Shown here piece after piece: positions 34,875-45,263 of a stretch of 64,000 nt of DNA. Positions within the stretch are counted from its first letter, which is position 1; every line of letters begins with the position of its first letter. The position numbers and the translations under genes are program-made. The stretch is from Aggregatibacter sp. 2125159857 (lineage in GTDB: Bacteria; Pseudomonadota; Gammaproteobacteria; Enterobacterales; Pasteurellaceae), in NCBI RefSeq assembly GCF_017798005.1, contig NZ_CP072548.1, positions 496,001-560,000 on the forward strand, in the 5' to 3' direction. The notes below the pieces were generated by a model. That model saw only the letters and a list, made by a program, of their open reading frames with translations, was not told the origin of the DNA and did no database searches.

Positions 34875-36347
34875 TTGAAAGGTTTATTTTTACGTATTGT
34901 TGCAGGCTTATGCTTATTACTTTGGGCGATTGATATGGTATTTCCGTGGCAACATATCATGCACTCAGAAGAAAACCCTTATCAAGCAATTCAAGAACGC
35001 GGCAAATTAGTGGTTGGTACGATTAATCACCCCATCTCTTATTTTATTAATGGAGAGGGGGAATCCGGCTTGGAATATGAATTAAGCAAAGCCTTTGCTA
35101 GCTATTTAAACGTAGAACTTGAAATGCGGTCAATGGAGAGTACTGACACGCTGTTTGATGCGTTAGATGAACATAAAATTGATATTGCCGCGGCGAATCT
35201 TTTCTATCAAACAGATAAGGCGGAGCATTTCCAGCTAGGCCCTTCTTATTATTCCGCCTCTTGGCAACTGGCGTATCGCAAAGGCGAAAATCGACCTCGT
35301 TCTTTGGCGCAAATTAATGACACATTGGTGATTCCTGAAAGCTCCGAATTAGTGCAAATTTTAAAAGATGCCCAACTTAAGCATCCGAAACTCCGTTGGC
35401 GGGTAGATAAAAAACTCACACAGGAAGAATTATTATTACAAGTGGCAGAAGGTAAAATTGCGTACACCCTTGCCAATTCTTTGGATATTTCTGCGACCCA
35501 ACAAATCAAACCGCAAATTGCGGTGGCATTTGATTTAACAGATGAAATGAGCGTACATTGGTATTTATCCAATAATTCGTCTAACGAATTGCAATCAGCC
35601 TTGCTGGATTTCATGAATACCGCGATTGATTCAGGATTAATTGCCAATATTGAAGAGAAATATTTTAATCATTTTCGCCAGTTTGATTACGTGGATACCA
35701 AATCCTATTTGAATTCTATTGAAGCGATTCTTCCGAAATTTGAACCGCTCTTTACGAAACATAAAGGCAATTTAGATTGGCGTTTATTGGCCGCTATCGC
35801 CTATCAAGAATCTCACTGGAACCCTGATGCCACGTCACCCACAGGCGTACGTGGTATGATGATGCTGACCAAAGATACTGCCGAACGCATGAAAATCACT
35901 GATCGTACCGATCCCGAACAAAGCATCAAAGCCGGTTCTGAATATTTACATTGGTTGATTGAACAGATCCCCGACAGTATCAACAATGACGATCGTATTT
36001 GGTTTGCTTTAGCGGCTTATAATATGGGTCTAGGGCATTTATTGGATGCACGCCGCTTAACCAAAAGTTTAGGAGGGAATGCAGACAATTGGCTGGATGT
36101 GAAAAAGAACTTACCGCTATTGGCGGAAAAGCGTTACTATACCAACCTAAAATATGGCTATGCTCGAGGTTATGAAGCCGTTCAATATGTCGAAAATATT
36201 CGTCGCTATATGAATAGCATTATGAATTATTACCGTGTGCAACAAAATCAAAGTGATAAAAACGAAGACGTAAATAACAATTCAAGCACCGATTCACCTG
36301 CAGAGGAAAATGATCATGAACAAGAGAAAACACTTAAAACTGAGTAA
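34875..36347 (+). CDS. mltF: Membrane-bound lytic murein transglycosylase F
   Basis: A 490-residue periplasmic muramidase. An N-terminal membrane helix ([20 protein letters not shown]), a solute-binding-like domain (about 35-260, [11 protein letters not shown] onward), and an SLT transglycosylase domain with catalytic Glu in [14 protein letters not shown], then GMMMLT and AAYNMGLGH. The C-terminus of about 35 residues is Asn/Glu-rich. No ATG is well placed: I use TTG at 34875, which gives [11 protein letters not shown] like Haemophilus homologues; an upstream TTG at 34833 would overlap folB. Cell-wall turnover is the expected role. Confidence 0.9.
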   Translation: MKGLFLRIVAGLCLLLWAIDMVFPWQHIMHSEENPYQAIQERGKLVVGTINHPISYFINGEGESGLEYELSKAFASYLNVELEMRSMESTDTLFDALDEHKIDIAAANLFYQTDKAEHFQLGPSYYSASWQLAYRKGENRPRSLAQINDTLVIPESSELVQILKDAQLKHPKLRWRVDKKLTQEELLLQVAEGKIAYTLANSLDISATQQIKPQIAVAFDLTDEMSVHWYLSNNSSNELQSALLDFMNTAIDSGLIANIEEKYFNHFRQFDYVDTKSYLNSIEAILPKFEPLFTKHKGNLDWRLLAAIAYQESHWNPDATSPTGVRGMMMLTKDTAERMKITDRTDPEQSIKAGSEYLHWLIEQIPDSINNDDRIWFALAAYNMGLGHLLDARRLTKSLGGNADNWLDVKKNLPLLAEKRYYTNLKYGYARGYEAVQYVENIRRYMNSIMNYYRVQQNQSDKNEDVNNNSSTDSPAEENDHEQEKTLKTE

Positions 36348-36462
36348 AAAGAAATTTTTCCACCAACAACAAGCACGTGCTTTACGCTTAAAACATTTAA
36401 AGCAGCGCAAAGCCAAATTATTTGCCCGTCATGCCTTGCAATTTGTGGTACAAGAAATGTAG
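36316..36462 (+). CDS. Small basic protein overlapping the mltF 3' end
   Basis: A 48-residue open frame ([17 protein letters not shown] at the start, VVQEM at the end) in another frame from mltF, overlapping its last 32 bases. AGAGGAAA lies about seven bases before this ATG; an ATG two codons earlier is also possible. The sequence is extremely rich in Lys, Arg, His and Gln with little acid, which suits an RNA- or ribosome-binding peptide, and it is followed by an inverted uptake-signal terminator. I recognise no family. It could be a chance frame, but the ribosome site, codon quality and terminator position favour a real gene. Confidence 0.5.
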   Translation: MNKRKHLKLSKKKFFHQQQARALRLKHLKQRKAKLFARHALQFVVQEM

Positions 36463-36550
36463 TTCACTTCCCTCTGTTCTTGCATAGGGATTCGATGTGA
36501 GGAGATGGGGGATGTTTGATACCGATGGGCGAGTGTCATTAACTTTTTCT

Positions 36551-36590
36551 AAGTGCGGTGAAAATTTAATGTTTTTTAACCGCACTTTAT
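36551..36590. terminator. Inverted uptake-signal pair between mltF region and eda
   Basis: AAGTGCGGT (36551-36559) and ACCGCACTT (36579-36587) form a stem between convergent genes, with A- and T-rich flanks. Confidence 0.75.
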
Positions 36591-37225
36591 TATTTTATCA
36601 GCGTAACGACCTCTTGGGTTAATCGATTGATTTCTGACCAATTTTTCGCGTTAATTAGTGTTTTTTCAACAAACCAAGATCCACCACAGGCCACCACATT
36701 TGGAATGGCCAAATAATCTTGAATATTTTGCAACCCAATCCCACCCGTTGGCATGATTTTCAATTGCGCGTAAGGACCTAATAGCGCTTTAATCATTTTT
36801 ACGCCACCGGAGGCTTCCGCCGGAAAGAATTTCACTGTATCAATGCCTAATTCTAAGGTTGCTTCAATCGCCATCGGATTATTCACGCCCGGTATAATCG
36901 GTAAACCCAGATCTTGGCATAATTGCACAATTTTAGGGTTAAACCCCGGCGTCACGACAAAATCCGCACCGGCATTTTTCGCTTGAAAAACTTGGTCGGC
37001 GGTTAAAACCGTCCCCGCTGCAATCAGAAAATCAGGTCGCTGTTGGCGCAACAAGCGAATTGCCTCTCCAGCCGCCGGAGAACGAAACGTAATTTCTGCC
37101 ACCGGTAAGCCATTTTGCGCCAGAATATCTGCCAACGGAAAAATAGCTTCAGCATGATCCAATGCGATAACCGGAACGACTTTAAGTTGCTGAAGTTGAG
37201 TGGTGATTGTCGCGAGATTTAGCAT
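36590..37225 (-). CDS. eda: KDPG/KHG aldolase
   Basis: A 211-residue class I aldolase that splits 2-keto-3-deoxy-6-phosphogluconate into pyruvate and glyceraldehyde 3-phosphate. VPVIALDHAEAIFPLA and EITFRSPAAGEAI are the family N-terminus; the Schiff-base Lys is in TVKFFPAEASGG, with PTGGIG holding phosphate. It lies 32 bases after a SulP transporter gene on the same strand; a functional tie is not evident. No edd is in the window, so sugar-acid catabolism is the likely use. Confidence 0.95.
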   Translation of the reverse strand: MLNLATITTQLQQLKVVPVIALDHAEAIFPLADILAQNGLPVAEITFRSPAAGEAIRLLRQQRPDFLIAAGTVLTADQVFQAKNAGADFVVTPGFNPKIVQLCQDLGLPIIPGVNNPMAIEATLELGIDTVKFFPAEASGGVKMIKALLGPYAQLKIMPTGGIGLQNIQDYLAIPNVVACGGSWFVEKTLINAKNWSEINRLTQEVVTLIK

Positions 37226-37257
37226 AATTTCTCCTTTTTGCCCGTAAATATCACAAA

Positions 37258-39003
37258 TTATTTCACCTCAATTCCCTCAAATTCTCGAATTTTATTCAAT
37301 GCTTCGGTTAAATCAGCTGTGAACGTAATTTTTTTGATTTCAGGCAATGAACCGGATTTAACAATCGTGCGTAGTGGCTGGAACTGCATATTACACATAT
37401 AAAGCTGTTGATGAGGCAACATATGTTGCACGAAACGGGTGAGTGCATGAATTCCCCCAGCATCCAGTACGGTCACCGCATCGCATTGTAAAACAATGTG
37501 TTTGATTTCGTGATCGGTGTGAACGGTTTTGTCATGCAAGTCGGCGAAGAGGTTATCCGCCGCAGCGAAAAAGAGTGGTCCGCTAATACGATAAATTAAT
37601 ACATCATCTAAATCTTCCGGCACCGCGATGTTGATGGATTTGGTCATTTCGGCGATGGTGCGGATAAACAGCAGACTTGCCAATAACACGCCCACGGAAA
37701 TGGCGATGACCATATCGAATAACACCGTGAGAAGTAAGCAAACCAGCAATACGGCAATTTCGTTACGTCCGGAACGACGGATAAGCTGAATAATTTGCGG
37801 TAAATCCGCCATATGCCAAGCCACAACCAACAAGAGCGCCGCCATCGAAGATAGTGGTAAATAAGACAGTGCAGGCGCAAAAAACAATAAGGCAAATAAC
37901 ACTAATAAAGCGTGCACGACACTTGAAATCGGTGATACACCACCGGATTTAACATTTACCGCAGAACGTGCGATGGCGGCGGTGGCCGTGATTCCACCGA
38001 AAAATGGAGAGGCGATGTTGCCAAGACCTTGCGCTAATAATTCGTTATTGGAATGGTGCTTGGTGTCGGTCATATTGTCTAAAATGACGGCGCACAATAA
38101 CGATTCGATCGCGCCCAAAACTGCCATAGAAAATGCCGCCGGCAATAGACGTTGAATAGTGTCAAGATTCCAGTTAATTAAGTTTCCTTGCGGATCAGGA
38201 ATGTTCCATGGCAAGGAAAATTCAGGCAAGACACTGGGAATACCGTAGCCGGTCGTACCGTCAGAAAGCGTGTACTGGAATTGGGTGCCAATGGTTGCGA
38301 CAGCATAGCCGAAGTGGGTCAGCAATAAGGATAATAATGTTGCGACAATCACTGCAGGCAAATGACCGGGAATGGGCAGACGTAATTTATGCCATTGGGT
38401 TAAGATAATGAGGGTAATGATACCCACACCGGCATCAGCCCAGTTGATACTTGGAAGTGCGGTCAAAATAACTTGCACTTTTTCAAGATAATGAGACGGC
38501 ATCTGTTCAATACTCAAGCCAAGGAAATCTTTAATTTGTAAGGTAGCAATCACGATGCCGATACCCGATGTAAAGCCGAGCGTGACCGGGAGCGGAATAT
38601 ATTCAATAAGTCGCCCTAAACGGAACAGCGCCATCAGCACCAAAATAATACCGGAAAGCAATGTAGCCATCAGCAGACCGCTTAAACCGAATTGCTGAGT
38701 AACAGGGAATAAAATCACCACAAAGGCGGCTGTTGGGCCGGAAATATTAAAGCGTGAACCTCCCGTTAACGCGATGATAATCCCCGCAACAATGGCGGTG
38801 TATAACCCGTGCTGCGGTGGTACGCCACTAGCAATGGCAAGCGCCATGGAAAGCGGAATGGCGATAATGCCAACGGTTAACCCGGCAATAATATCTTTGG
38901 TCAAATGACGGGAAGTATAGCCGTTTCTGAAACTGTCTTTTAATGCGCTGAAAGGTTTAACTGACAGAAAGGCATTTTTAGTAAGAAACCATTTTTTTAA
39001 CAT
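37258..39003 (-). CDS. SulP-family anion transporter with STAS domain
   Basis: A 581-residue inner-membrane transporter. Residues 30-440 contain about twelve to fourteen helices, including the SulP signature [19 protein letters not shown] and [16 protein letters not shown]. The cytoplasmic C-terminal STAS domain (about 460-570) shows [14 protein letters not shown] and [19 protein letters not shown]. The family carries sulfate, bicarbonate or dicarboxylates; this sequence alone does not tell which. It lies upstream of eda with 32 bases between. Confidence 0.88.
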   Translation of the reverse strand: MLKKWFLTKNAFLSVKPFSALKDSFRNGYTSRHLTKDIIAGLTVGIIAIPLSMALAIASGVPPQHGLYTAIVAGIIIALTGGSRFNISGPTAAFVVILFPVTQQFGLSGLLMATLLSGIILVLMALFRLGRLIEYIPLPVTLGFTSGIGIVIATLQIKDFLGLSIEQMPSHYLEKVQVILTALPSINWADAGVGIITLIILTQWHKLRLPIPGHLPAVIVATLLSLLLTHFGYAVATIGTQFQYTLSDGTTGYGIPSVLPEFSLPWNIPDPQGNLINWNLDTIQRLLPAAFSMAVLGAIESLLCAVILDNMTDTKHHSNNELLAQGLGNIASPFFGGITATAAIARSAVNVKSGGVSPISSVVHALLVLFALLFFAPALSYLPLSSMAALLLVVAWHMADLPQIIQLIRRSGRNEIAVLLVCLLLTVLFDMVIAISVGVLLASLLFIRTIAEMTKSINIAVPEDLDDVLIYRISGPLFFAAADNLFADLHDKTVHTDHEIKHIVLQCDAVTVLDAGGIHALTRFVQHMLPHQQLYMCNMQFQPLRTIVKSGSLPEIKKITFTADLTEALNKIREFEGIEVK

Positions 39004-39113
39004 AATGAATAATAGCGGATGAAAAATTGAGTGGGATAATCCTGAATGGACGCTTATTTTACCCGATTATTGGTGAAATTTTTATCTTATGAACGACAAA
39101 ATTACAAAAATAC

Positions 39114-39142
39114 TTGACGAAACTCAATGAAGTCCTTATAGT
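39114..39142 (+). promoter_or_regulatory. Promoter of tRNA-Ser
   Basis: TTGACG (39114-39119), 17-base spacer, TATAGT (39137-39142), 18 bases before the tRNA. Confidence 0.8.
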
Positions 39143-39159
39143 TCGCACGTCCTAATCAC

Positions 39160-39249
39160 GGTGAGATGTCCGAGTGGTTGAAGGAGCACGCCTGGAAAGC
39201 GTGTATGTGGGAAACTGCATCGGGGGTTCGAATCCCCCTCTCACCGCCA
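39160..39249 (+). tRNA. tRNA-Ser (GGA)
   Basis: A 90-base class II tRNA with long variable arm. Acceptor GGTGAGA pairs with TCTCACC, the anticodon loop contains GGA, the T-loop is GTTCGAAT, and CCA is encoded. Confidence 0.97.
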
Positions 39250-39421
39250 CTTCACTTGTCAAATAACGTCTTTCTTGTCAAAAATCATAGCAAAAACAGC
39301 ATACTATCATTTTTCTATTTGTTGTTTTTGTTCGTGAATGTTTGTCTTTGTTGTCGTTTTTAACTCCCTATATAACTCCCTCGTGCTTTGGGGCTTTTGA
39401 AGGAGTGGATGAAGGGTTAAT

Positions 39422-40603
39422 TTATTCTATGAAATAATGGGGGATAAAATGGCTGTCATTACCGGTGACGGCGGTGAAATCTTCCCGCAAGCCCATGCCG
39501 CATGCCACATCGCCCACCACCCAAGAACCGATGACCGGATACATCCCATCAAAATTTGGTAACTCAAATTTCTGTTGATAAATATAACCGGCATTAGCAT
39601 AGAAATTTGAATGTTCACTGCCTTTGGCGGCAAACTCCAAGCCGTTGCTTTTTTCATAATAAAACACGTTGGCACCTTCGCGGCCTAATAACGGCTTTTT
39701 CACCCAAATAGCATTGCGATCCGTAATGTCGTGTCGATTGAAATAGGTTGGCAATAAATACGGATGGTTCGGGTGTTTTTGCCACAGTTTTCCAAGCAGC
39801 GCTTTATTGCTCAGTAACAATTTCCATGCCGGTTCAAAAAATTGCGTTGCACTGTTTAACATGTGCGGTGCGTATTCTGTGGTCGTCATCCATTCTAACG
39901 GATACAATTTGAACAGCGCTTCAATGGGTTGGTTATTGAGATCGACAAATTGTTGCGTATCGCTATCGTAGCCGATGTCTTCAATGGTCAAGCGGTGAAT
40001 ATGCCAACCGGCGTTATAGGCTACATCGGCAAGATAATCCAAATTGCCCCAATCTTCCCGTCCGGCATCCGCCATCGCCGCAAAATGGAAATCGGTTTTG
40101 CCGCTTTGCTGTTGCAACACGGAAAAACGGGTAATCAATTCTTCATGAATCCAGTTGAATTGATCGCGATTCGGTAAACCTTCCACTTGCTCCAACCACT
40201 GCCATTGCACCACTGCGGCTTCCAGCAAAGAGGTAGGCGTATCGGCGTTATATTCAAACATTTTAAGATTGTCACCGTCATAGCCAAAATCAAAACGGCC
40301 ATATAAGTGCGGTGCGTTTTCACGCCAAGATTGTTCGATTAGATTTTTTTGTAAATCGGTAAAGCGATAATGCTCGTAATCGCCTTGTTTTACTTCATCG
40401 GCGACAAAATCCATACACATGGCATGCAATTCGTTAGTGGCATCTTCGATTTTGTCGATTTCTGCCAATGAAAATTCGTAGGCAACATTGTCCGACCAAT
40501 AATGCGAGCCATCAGTAGAAGGCAGATTATAATAATCAAATCCCACCTCAAGAAGCTGTTGCTCCATGTCGGGACGGGTTGGAATACCGGTGATACGTTT
40601 CAT
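39422..40603 (-). CDS. Glutathionylspermidine synthase-like ATP-grasp protein (YgiC/YjfC type)
   Basis: A 393-residue protein of the glutathionylspermidine synthase ATP-grasp family. Features include HAMCMDFVAD, GRFDFGYDGDNLKMFEYNADTPTSLLEA (the ATP/Mg and glutathione-binding region), KPLLGREGANVFYYE (ATP-grasp lysine and glycine loop), and QKFELPNFDGMYPVIGSWVVG. It lacks the amidase domain of the full Gss enzyme. E. coli relatives YgiC and YjfC have no settled substrate, so peptide-type ligation is only likely. It begins two bases after the upstream lipoprotein gene, a pair conserved as ygiB-ygiC and yjfM-yjfC. Confidence 0.9.
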   Translation of the reverse strand: MKRITGIPTRPDMEQQLLEVGFDYYNLPSTDGSHYWSDNVAYEFSLAEIDKIEDATNELHAMCMDFVADEVKQGDYEHYRFTDLQKNLIEQSWRENAPHLYGRFDFGYDGDNLKMFEYNADTPTSLLEAAVVQWQWLEQVEGLPNRDQFNWIHEELITRFSVLQQQSGKTDFHFAAMADAGREDWGNLDYLADVAYNAGWHIHRLTIEDIGYDSDTQQFVDLNNQPIEALFKLYPLEWMTTTEYAPHMLNSATQFFEPAWKLLLSNKALLGKLWQKHPNHPYLLPTYFNRHDITDRNAIWVKKPLLGREGANVFYYEKSNGLEFAAKGSEHSNFYANAGYIYQQKFELPNFDGMYPVIGSWVVGDVACGMGLREDFTAVTGNDSHFIPHYFIE

Positions 40604-40605
40604 GA

Positions 40606-41139
40606 TTAACCACCGCCACTTTTACTAGTGTTACTGCTACTAAACCCACCGCGTGAAACAGGTTTACTGTTTGCGCTACCGGCGCCACCCTTAACTAACA
40701 CCGGCTTGCCCACAGAATGGTTGCCTTGTGGTCGAATAATTTGCCCGGTTGGTGTCGAAACGGCGCGATTATTGGGATTGTAACTCGGGCCTAGAAAACC
40801 ACTCATGGCTTTGGCGATCATATAACCTGCTGCTGCCCCGGCAATGGCGCTGCCGATAGAAGGGCCTTCATCGCCGCTGGCTGTGGTAGTTGACGTGGCA
40901 TTATTGTCGCCGGCAACCGTATTATTTTCGCTACTCGCCACACTGCCATTGTTATGTGCCACAGGGTTCGTGTTTGCGCTTTGAGATTTATCCTGTTCGC
41001 ATAATTCCGGTCTAATCCAGTCCGCAATGCAATCGTCTAGACTGTTGTACACATCCCGCTGCACTTCATCTTCCGAGCAGCCGCCCAACAGCGCGACCAC
41101 GGATAATGTCACTAAAATTTGATTTTTCTTTTTCATCAT
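40606..41139 (-). CDS. YgiB-like (DUF1190-type) lipoprotein
   Basis: A 177-residue lipoprotein with signal peptide and lipobox LLGGC near residues 17-21. It then shows a short conserved domain with YNSLDDCIADW and ELCEQ, a Ser/Thr/Asn linker, a glycine/alanine membrane-like stretch IGSAIAGAAAGYMIAKAM, and a Gly/Ser-rich tail. This is the plan of YgiB, whose gene always sits before an ATP-grasp partner, as here with two bases between. Function unknown; the pairing implies a common envelope modification or assembly role. Confidence 0.85.
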   Translation of the reverse strand: MMKKKNQILVTLSVVALLGGCSEDEVQRDVYNSLDDCIADWIRPELCEQDKSQSANTNPVAHNNGSVASSENNTVAGDNNATSTTTASGDEGPSIGSAIAGAAAGYMIAKAMSGFLGPSYNPNNRAVSTPTGQIIRPQGNHSVGKPVLVKGGAGSANSKPVSRGGFSSSNTSKSGGG

Positions 41140-41335
41140 AAACGTTATACCGTTAAGTTGTCTTTTATTCTCTATAACAGGGAATGCTCATTTTATCAAA
41201 ACCCGTTACTTCAGAAAGCAAAATGATAACACAGTGTGGTCGTTAACGATAAGAAGAGAGGAAAATTAAAAAGCCAGCTTGTGAGCTAGGAATTCGTTAT
41301 ATTTGATAGGTATAGGAGAATAAAGTAGAGAAAGG

Positions 41336-41412
41336 TGGTGGGTCGTATAGGATTCGAACCTATGACCAATGGATTAAGAGTCCACTGCTCTACCGGACTA
41401 AGCTAACGACCC
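41336..41412 (-). tRNA. tRNA-Lys (CTT)
   Basis: A 77-base tRNA with acceptor GGGTCGT/ACGACCC and CCA encoded. The anticodon loop is CTCTTAA, so anticodon CTT. It differs from the neighbouring tRNA-Lys(TTT) at the D-arm (GCTT/GAGC with one G-T pair and an extra loop base), anticodon stem and T-stem. Confidence 0.93.
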
Positions 41413-41443
41413 GTTAGGATATACAGCTTTTCTAATGGCGAAG

Positions 41444-41519
41444 TGGTGGGTCGTGAAGGATTCGAACCTTCGACCAACGGATTAAAAGTCCGCTGCTCTA
41501 CCGACTGAGCTAACGACCC
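41444..41519 (-). tRNA. tRNA-Lys (TTT)
   Basis: A 76-base canonical tRNA-Lys with acceptor GGGTCGT/ACGACCC, D-arm GCTC/GAGC, anticodon loop CTTTTAA, T-loop GTTCGAAT and encoded CCA. It is first in the pair, 31 bases before tRNA-Lys(CTT). Confidence 0.97.
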
Positions 41520-41544
41520 ATCTCGTGTGTTAGAACGGAGACTT

Positions 41545-41572
41545 ATGATACTGATTTTATTTTAAAAATCAA
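41545..41572 (-). promoter_or_regulatory. Promoter of the tRNA-Lys pair
   Basis: On the minus strand TTGATT (41572-41567), 16-base spacer, TATCAT (41550-41545), 26 bases before the first tRNA. Confidence 0.55.
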
Positions 41573-41684
41573 TAAAAAATTTATTTTTATTCGATTTTCT
41601 CGCACTTTATATGGCTTTTGGCTAAAAAGTGCCGCGATATGAGGGTATTGCGATTTCATTTCTTCCAACCCTCATTTCTCATTT

Positions 41685-43547
41685 TTATTTTCCGCCGTTG
41701 AGTTCTTCTGAACCGGTTTCTTCCTTTTGAGAAAGAATATCGGCTGCCCCTTCATTTAACGCTTCCGCGTGTTGTGTCGGACGAACAAACGGTTTTGGCG
41801 TCCAATATTTTTTAACCAATTCCGCTGAGAAGCCATGTAATACTTCCTCATTTAAACGCTCTTGGTCTAATTGACGAATGGCTGTCACCACTTCATCTGC
41901 TTCAACTTGCGCAACCCCTAAACGCATTAGCGCTTCACGTCCTAAAAGTAAGGCAGATTCAAAAGTCTCACGAATTTGAAAATCAATATTAAGTTTCATT
42001 AAATTGACCGCACTTTGCCGATCGTAAGTTCTCGCCAGCACCGGCAATAACGGATATTCTTGCTTAATCTGCTCGACAATCAATTCGATACTATGGGTAT
42101 CACTAATCCCCAAGATTAAACAAGAGGCTTTTTCTAGGCCACTGGCACGCAAAACATCTAAGCGGGAACCATCACCATAGTACACTTTAAAACCAAATTT
42201 TGCGGCAGAGCGAATACGATCAATATTCGCGTCAATCACCGTTACTTGAATGCCTCTTGCCAATAATGTTTGGCACACAATTTGACTAAAACGCCCGAAT
42301 CCCAACACCACAACGTTATTTTCGACACTTTCAATTAAATCGATGCTATCTACCTGATCGTTATTGGTATTCACCGGCGTATTCGGTTTTGATAATCGGC
42401 GGAGCAATAACACAATTAGCGGTGAGAACAGCATAGAAATGATCACGGCTGCCGTAAAGGTGGCATTTAAGTCGGCAGATAACACGCCGGCAGTGGTGGC
42501 TGCGGAAAATAAAACGAAGGCAAATTCCCCACCATGCGCCATGATCGCCATGCGGCCAATGGCTTCGTTATGATTTAATAACGTGAGGCGAGCCACACTA
42601 TACACACTGATTGCCTTACCTAAAATATAAAGAAAAACAATGCCAAGCAACCATAATGCATTATGCCAAACTAAAGCGAAATCTAATGACATCCCGACGC
42701 CCATGAAAAATAAGCCCAGTAATAATCCACGGAATGGTTCAATGTCCGCTTCTAATTGATGTCGGAAAGCGGATTCCGATAACATCACACCGGCGACAAA
42801 TGCGCCCATCGCCATGGATAATCCGCTAATTTCCATAGCTAATGCCGCACCAAGCACCACTAATAATGCTGCGGCAGTCATCATTTCTCGAATATGCGCT
42901 TTAGAAATCATTCGGAAAATCGGATTCATCAGCCATTTACCGGCAGCGACTAAACCCAATACGGCAGCCAACGCGACGCCAATGCCGGCCCAGTTGGTAG
43001 AATGGGCGGAATTATTACTTTCTGGTGAAAGAAAGGCGACAAATGCCAAGAGAGGAACGATGGAAAGATCTTCAAATAATAACGTAGAAACCACGCGTTG
43101 ACCTTTGGGCGTGGAACTAATCCCCCGTTCTTCTAAAACTTGCATGACGATTGCGGTAGAAGAAAGTGTAAAACCCATTGCCGCAATAAAGGCAACAGGA
43201 AAACTCAGGTTTAACAGGTTAATTCCGATTAATGTTAACAATACACCGGAAACAGCGACTTGCAGCAACCCTCGTCCAAAAATCGCTTTACGCATTGCCC
43301 ACAAGCGTTCAGGGTGCATTTCTAAACCGATGATAAATAGGAACATTACCACGCCTAGCTCGGCCATGTGAACAATATTGGAAGGATCTTGAAACAAACC
43401 AAAACCGGATGGCCCGATTAAACAGCCGGCGACTAAATAACCGAGTACGCTTCCCAATCCAATACGTTTAAAAAGCGGTACGATGGTGACACTGGTGGCT
43501 AATAAAACGACCGTTTTGACGAGCTCAGGATTGGATAATTCAGTCAT
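41685..43547 (-). CDS. kefB: Kef-type potassium/proton antiporter
   Basis: A 620-residue CPA2-family antiporter. About twelve membrane helices (residues 5-380) include GLGSVLGYLVAGCLIGPSG and ESAFRHQLEADIEPFRGLL, the latter being the typical regulatory loop. An RCK/TrkA-N domain follows with VVLGFGRFSQIV and the Asp-bearing VIDANIDRI. KefB/KefC proteins are gated by glutathione adducts and acidify the cytoplasm against electrophiles. KefB versus KefC cannot be told apart confidently; no ancillary KefG/KefF gene is adjacent. Confidence 0.85.
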   Translation of the reverse strand: MTELSNPELVKTVVLLATSVTIVPLFKRIGLGSVLGYLVAGCLIGPSGFGLFQDPSNIVHMAELGVVMFLFIIGLEMHPERLWAMRKAIFGRGLLQVAVSGVLLTLIGINLLNLSFPVAFIAAMGFTLSSTAIVMQVLEERGISSTPKGQRVVSTLLFEDLSIVPLLAFVAFLSPESNNSAHSTNWAGIGVALAAVLGLVAAGKWLMNPIFRMISKAHIREMMTAAALLVVLGAALAMEISGLSMAMGAFVAGVMLSESAFRHQLEADIEPFRGLLLGLFFMGVGMSLDFALVWHNALWLLGIVFLYILGKAISVYSVARLTLLNHNEAIGRMAIMAHGGEFAFVLFSAATTAGVLSADLNATFTAAVIISMLFSPLIVLLLRRLSKPNTPVNTNNDQVDSIDLIESVENNVVVLGFGRFSQIVCQTLLARGIQVTVIDANIDRIRSAAKFGFKVYYGDGSRLDVLRASGLEKASCLILGISDTHSIELIVEQIKQEYPLLPVLARTYDRQSAVNLMKLNIDFQIRETFESALLLGREALMRLGVAQVEADEVVTAIRQLDQERLNEEVLHGFSAELVKKYWTPKPFVRPTQHAEALNEGAADILSQKEETGSEELNGGK

Positions 43548-43619
43548 TGTAAAACCTTATGAAAAAAGAAAGAGAATGGGTAAGAGAGTGCTATTAATTA
43601 TACATGATGCTTGCTATAA

Positions 43620-44471
<852 letters not shown>

Positions 44472-44500
44472 GTTCCTTGCAAAAAAACGTTGAAAAAAAT

Positions 44501-44539
44501 CACCGCACTTGATGTGAATCTCAAGTGCGGTGTTTTTTT
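44501..44539 (+). terminator. Terminator after hel formed by inverted uptake signals
   Basis: CACCGCACTTGA (44501-44512) pairs with TCAAGTGCGGTG (44521-44532), followed by seven T: a 12-bp perfect stem. Confidence 0.9.
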
Positions 44540-44666
44540 ATCGTATTTTTTAGGGGAGAATGTTACGGAGAACACCGCATAAAATGGAAACGGAGAAAAG
44601 GCGAATGGCATTTTCTCCGTTTTGCATTGTTGTAATATTGTGCAATTACGTCAGATTAATTGCGGA

Positions 44667-45233
44667 TTATTTCACGCGAGAAACGTATTCGCCGGAACGG
44701 GTATCAACGCGAATTACTTCACCGATTTGTACGAATAATGGTACTTTCACCACAGCACCGGTGCTTAAGGTTGCCGGTTTACCGCCGGTACCTGCGGTGT
44801 CGCCTTTAAGACCCGGGTCGGTGTCAACGATTTCTAATTCAACGAAGTTTGGTGGTGTTACCGTAATTGGTGCACCATTCCATAATGTCACGATACAATC
44901 GGCTTGGTCTAACAACCATTTTTCTGCATCGCCTACGGCTTTCGCATCCGCAGAATATTGTTCAAATGTTTCCGGGTGCATGAAATACCAGAAGGCATCG
45001 TCTTTGTATGAATAAGTTAAGTTAAGATCCATAACATCAGCGGCTTCAACAGAAGTACCGGATTTGAAGTTTACGTCCAATACTTTGCCGGAAATTAATT
45101 TACGAATACGGGTGCGGGTGAATGCTTGACCTTTGCCGGGTTTAACGAACTCATTTTCAACGATCACGCAAGGCTCGCCGTCTTGCATAAATTTTAGACC
45201 TGGTTTGAAATCACTGGTAGTATATGTAGCCAT
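44667..45233 (-). CDS. efp: Elongation factor P
   Basis: A 188-residue three-domain OB/KOW protein that rescues ribosomes stalled on polyproline. [16 protein letters not shown] is the usual start, and the modified lysine lies in KPGKGQAF at about residue 34. In this group it is beta-lysylated by EpmA after EpmB has made (R)-beta-lysine. Its start is only 30 bases from the divergent epmB start, so the promoters must overlap. Confidence 0.97.
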   Translation of the reverse strand: MATYTTSDFKPGLKFMQDGEPCVIVENEFVKPGKGQAFTRTRIRKLISGKVLDVNFKSGTSVEAADVMDLNLTYSYKDDAFWYFMHPETFEQYSADAKAVGDAEKWLLDQADCIVTLWNGAPITVTPPNFVELEIVDTDPGLKGDTAGTGGKPATLSTGAVVKVPLFVQIGEVIRVDTRSGEYVSRVK

Positions 45234-45263
45234 ATTATCCTCAAAAAAGATTGTTTTTTAAAA

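Noticed and set aside
39166..39363. 65-codon open frame on the plus strand
   Set aside because: It begins inside tRNA-Ser and its first 27 codons are tRNA sequence; no ribosome site.
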